A stretch of DNA of 64,000 nt, taken from positions 4,588,001 to 4,652,000 of the forward strand of contig NC_068569.1 in the NCBI RefSeq assembly GCF_025698545.1, given 5' to 3'. This document shows positions 61,881 through 64,000 of the stretch, piece by piece. The position numbers and the translations under genes are program-made. Under the pieces are notes generated by a model. The model was not told the DNA's origin. It saw only the letters and a program-made list of their open reading frames with translations, and did not search any database. This DNA is from Gossypium raimondii (lineage: Eukaryota > Streptophyta > Magnoliopsida > Malvales > Malvaceae). Numbering within the stretch: position 1 is the stretch's first letter; every line of letters starts with the position of its first letter.

Positions 61881-63284
61881 CAAGTCGTTTTGCAAGTTTC
61901 AGAGGAGCGTAAAATGTTTTTAATCTTTTAAATGTAAAACAATGAAACAATTGTAGGGGTGTGGGAGATTAGATGCCTTAAATCGAGTAATGTTGCCTGG
62001 GGTTATTTGACAATTAGAGCAAAACATGAACAATAAGGGTCAATCCATATTAGCTTTGCTTTCTATATGTTAAATCAAATATTACATGAACAATGGTTTG
62101 TCGCTTGAAACGGGGATGTTGAATCTGGGGCTTTTGTCCACTTACAAAAGAATTTGTTGAAAGAAAAAGCATATCATATCGCAAAGATTTTTACTTCCAT
62201 AACTAGATATCACACATGTTCTAATAACTTTTGTAAAATTAAATATAAATTTTACTTTAAAAATGCCTTTAAAGTAAATGAACAAATTGATTACTTGGAT
62301 ATAGAATTAGTAGAAACTTGGAACGAAATATAGTCCATTTTATTTTCTTGAAAAATGAAAAATATTAAAGAAAATGCTGAAAATAGGTAAATCTAGAAAT
62401 TAAACAAAGAATACTTTCATTGCTTTTACTAAATATGTGCTGCAAAACTGGAAAAGTTTATTTTATAATGAAACTAGTTTTTTAACCCTTGGGATAATAT
62501 GATTCCAAGTATTGTTTCTGTTATATATTACATATAATCATGTAATTAATAAATGTTAATATATAAATATCAATATTTTATTCTTTAAATTAGTATTGAA
62601 ATAGATAAATAACTAAATTCTTTTAAAAATTGCATATGACTTGTTTAATTTAATTTTAAAAATATTATATAATTAACAAGAAAACACAATTTCATAGGAG
62701 AATTCTCATCCATAAATAAAATGTGTTTTTTTTAAATTGAAAATATTTATCCTTTATTTTTACAAAAAAAAAAACTTTTGAAGTTTTAGATTGGGTCAGA
62801 GTTAAAGAGTAAAAGTTGTTGAAAAAGATTTGCTTATTAAAATATAATCCAAATTGGAATCAAATTGAAATTTAAGGATTAAACTGAAAATATTTTATTA
62901 AATTTTAGGATTAATGTGAACTTATAAAGGTTAAAGGATCAAGTTTTAAAAGTCTCCAAATTCAGTGATTAAAGTTAAAAGAAAAAGAAAAATAGTAATG
63001 GATTAGTGTATTATTTAGTTTGGGTTTGATTTTTGATTTTTTCTTAATATTTGAGTTTAGTTTTCAATAATCTAATAAATATTCGACAAAAAAGGTATAG
63101 ATACTTAGTCAAGAGAAAAACAAAATCTTAAATACTAATTAAACTCAAATAATATTAAAATAATATTGAAACTAAACCCGATACAATATTAACCCAGCAG
63201 TAAAAGCGGCCGTCAAAATCGAAGGAGAAGGTGCCGTAGTCCCAAGTACGAAACTCGGAGAGGTAGAGAGAAAAGAAAAGAAAG
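61881..63284. other. AT-rich intergenic region and EMC4 promoter
   Basis: 3' UTR of the transporter, then AT-rich DNA with no gene; the last ~110 bp (63175-63284) are richer in G and A and likely hold the EMC4 leader. Minus-strand frames at 63155-63470 are antisense shadows. Confidence 0.5.
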
Positions 63285-64000
63285 ATGGAGAAAGGCAAAG
63301 GAATAATGGGGTCCGGCCGAAGATGGGCCGTTGATTTCTCCGATAATTCCACTGCTCCTTCTTCTCGTGACATCCCCGATCCTCCCGGCTTCACTCGTGC
63401 CTCTGTGGATCAGGTTTCCCGTTTTTTCTTTTCTAGAATTGTTTTCTTTAATAAATGCTTTCACTTTCAATTTTTATTAGGTTTCACTTTGGGGGCTTCA
63501 CCTTTTTTATTTTGACAGGACGATTCGACTGTAAGTCGTCAAAAGAAGGATGCTGAATCCAATTGGAAAGCTCAGGTTTCTCTTTTTTAACCTTGTGTTT
63601 TAATTTGATTTCCTTTTGGATCTTAAACACTTGAATTTTTCAATTTTGTTGTGATTTAATTATGGACGTAGATGGAAAAACTATGCATCTAACTGGAAAA
63701 TATCTATTGCAAGTCATGAATAAGTGTACTGGATGTTTAGGCTAATAAATTCATGGAACAGATTGAATTCATCTAGGGCTTTTCTAGTTATACATTGGGC
63801 ATTTGTTACAACAGAATTGTTTCTGAATTGCTGGTCCCTTGTTCACCACATTTTTAACCAATGCATGTTCGGAAAGCATAAGGTCTGTGGCATAGCAACA
63901 AGTTACTACCTATGTTGTGATGCATGGATCATCAATGTTGTTTCTTTATTAGATGTCTGACACTAGGTCGCATTTCAGTTCAGTATGTATGGAAGAGTTT
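63285..64000 (+). CDS. EMC4: ER membrane protein complex subunit 4, 5' part (runs off the window)
   Basis: Exon 1 is 63285-63413 and exon 2 is 63519-63575, encoding 62 residues; the next exon lies beyond 64000. The N-terminus MEKGKGIMGSGRRWAVDFSD and the following SSRDIPDPPGFTRASVDQ, then SRQKKDAESNWKAQ, match plant EMC4 (At5g10780 from memory). EMC4 belongs to the EMC insertase that places tail-anchored and multi-pass proteins in the ER membrane. The conserved part that should follow (AWEVAQAPFKN and two membrane segments) is not in view. The intron after 63575 extends to the window edge and holds an unrelated open frame at 63724-63960 that should be ignored. Confidence 0.88.

Noticed and set aside
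63724-63960. 78-residue frame after EMC4 exon 2
   Set aside because: It does not resemble the conserved third EMC4 exon and has no matching phase or acceptor; treated as intron.

Overview
The window is nuclear DNA from a flowering plant. It shows split genes with canonical GT-AG introns, P-class PPR, VQ and plant FBT families, nucleus-encoded chloroplast proteins, and AT-rich spacers full of small transposon relics. Several repeats look like ones I remember from cotton, so Gossypium or another Malvaceae is my best guess. That is recall, not a search result.

Layout. 1-8 kb: the 3' end of a PGR3-like PPR gene (+), a small uncharacterised basic/coiled-coil gene (+), and a ten-exon PP2C (-). 8-13 kb: a gene-free stretch with two copies of a ~550-bp repeat and a Tourist-like MITE. 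13-26.3 kb: three folate-biopterin-transporter-like genes (one +, two - in tandem) around a gene made of four Myb/SANT-like exon modules (-). 26.3-29.4 kb: spacer with a degraded USP-like exon and a fold-back element. 29.5-31.3 kb: a PTC52-type Rieske oxygenase (+). 31.9-39.4 kb: a ~20-exon DRP3-like dynamin (-). 40.6-43.3 kb: a CCCH plus G-patch protein (-). 43.3-49.2 kb: a transposon graveyard with an LTR remnant and a LINE fragment that keeps its endonuclease but not its reverse transcriptase. 49.2-50.6 kb: a small plastid-type protein with DnaJ-like CxxC repeats (-). 52.7-53.3 kb: an intronless VQ gene (+). 53.3-59.4 kb: gene-poor, with small repeats. 59.4-61.9 kb: an SLC35F5-like transporter (+). 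63.3 kb to the end: the 5' end of EMC4 (+).

Exon joins for every multi-exon gene except the dynamin were worked out base by base and keep the reading frame. The genes do not form one pathway, as is normal for a plant chromosome. Common themes are chloroplast function (PGR3-like, PTC52, the CxxC protein) and membrane transport (three FBTs, SLC35F5-like). As I recall Arabidopsis, PGR3, PP2C60 and an SLC35F5-like gene lie at At4g31850-At4g32140, while PP2C21, the Myb/SANT gene, the DnaJ-type protein and the CCCH/G-patch gene lie at At2g24830-At2g25070. The window may therefore show an order that was split between two duplicated Arabidopsis segments. I found no CRISPR array, operon or clearly new multi-gene system. 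The most unusual items are the exon-pair duplication in the Myb/SANT gene, the FBT cluster with one motif-altered copy, and the divergent DRP3-like gene.
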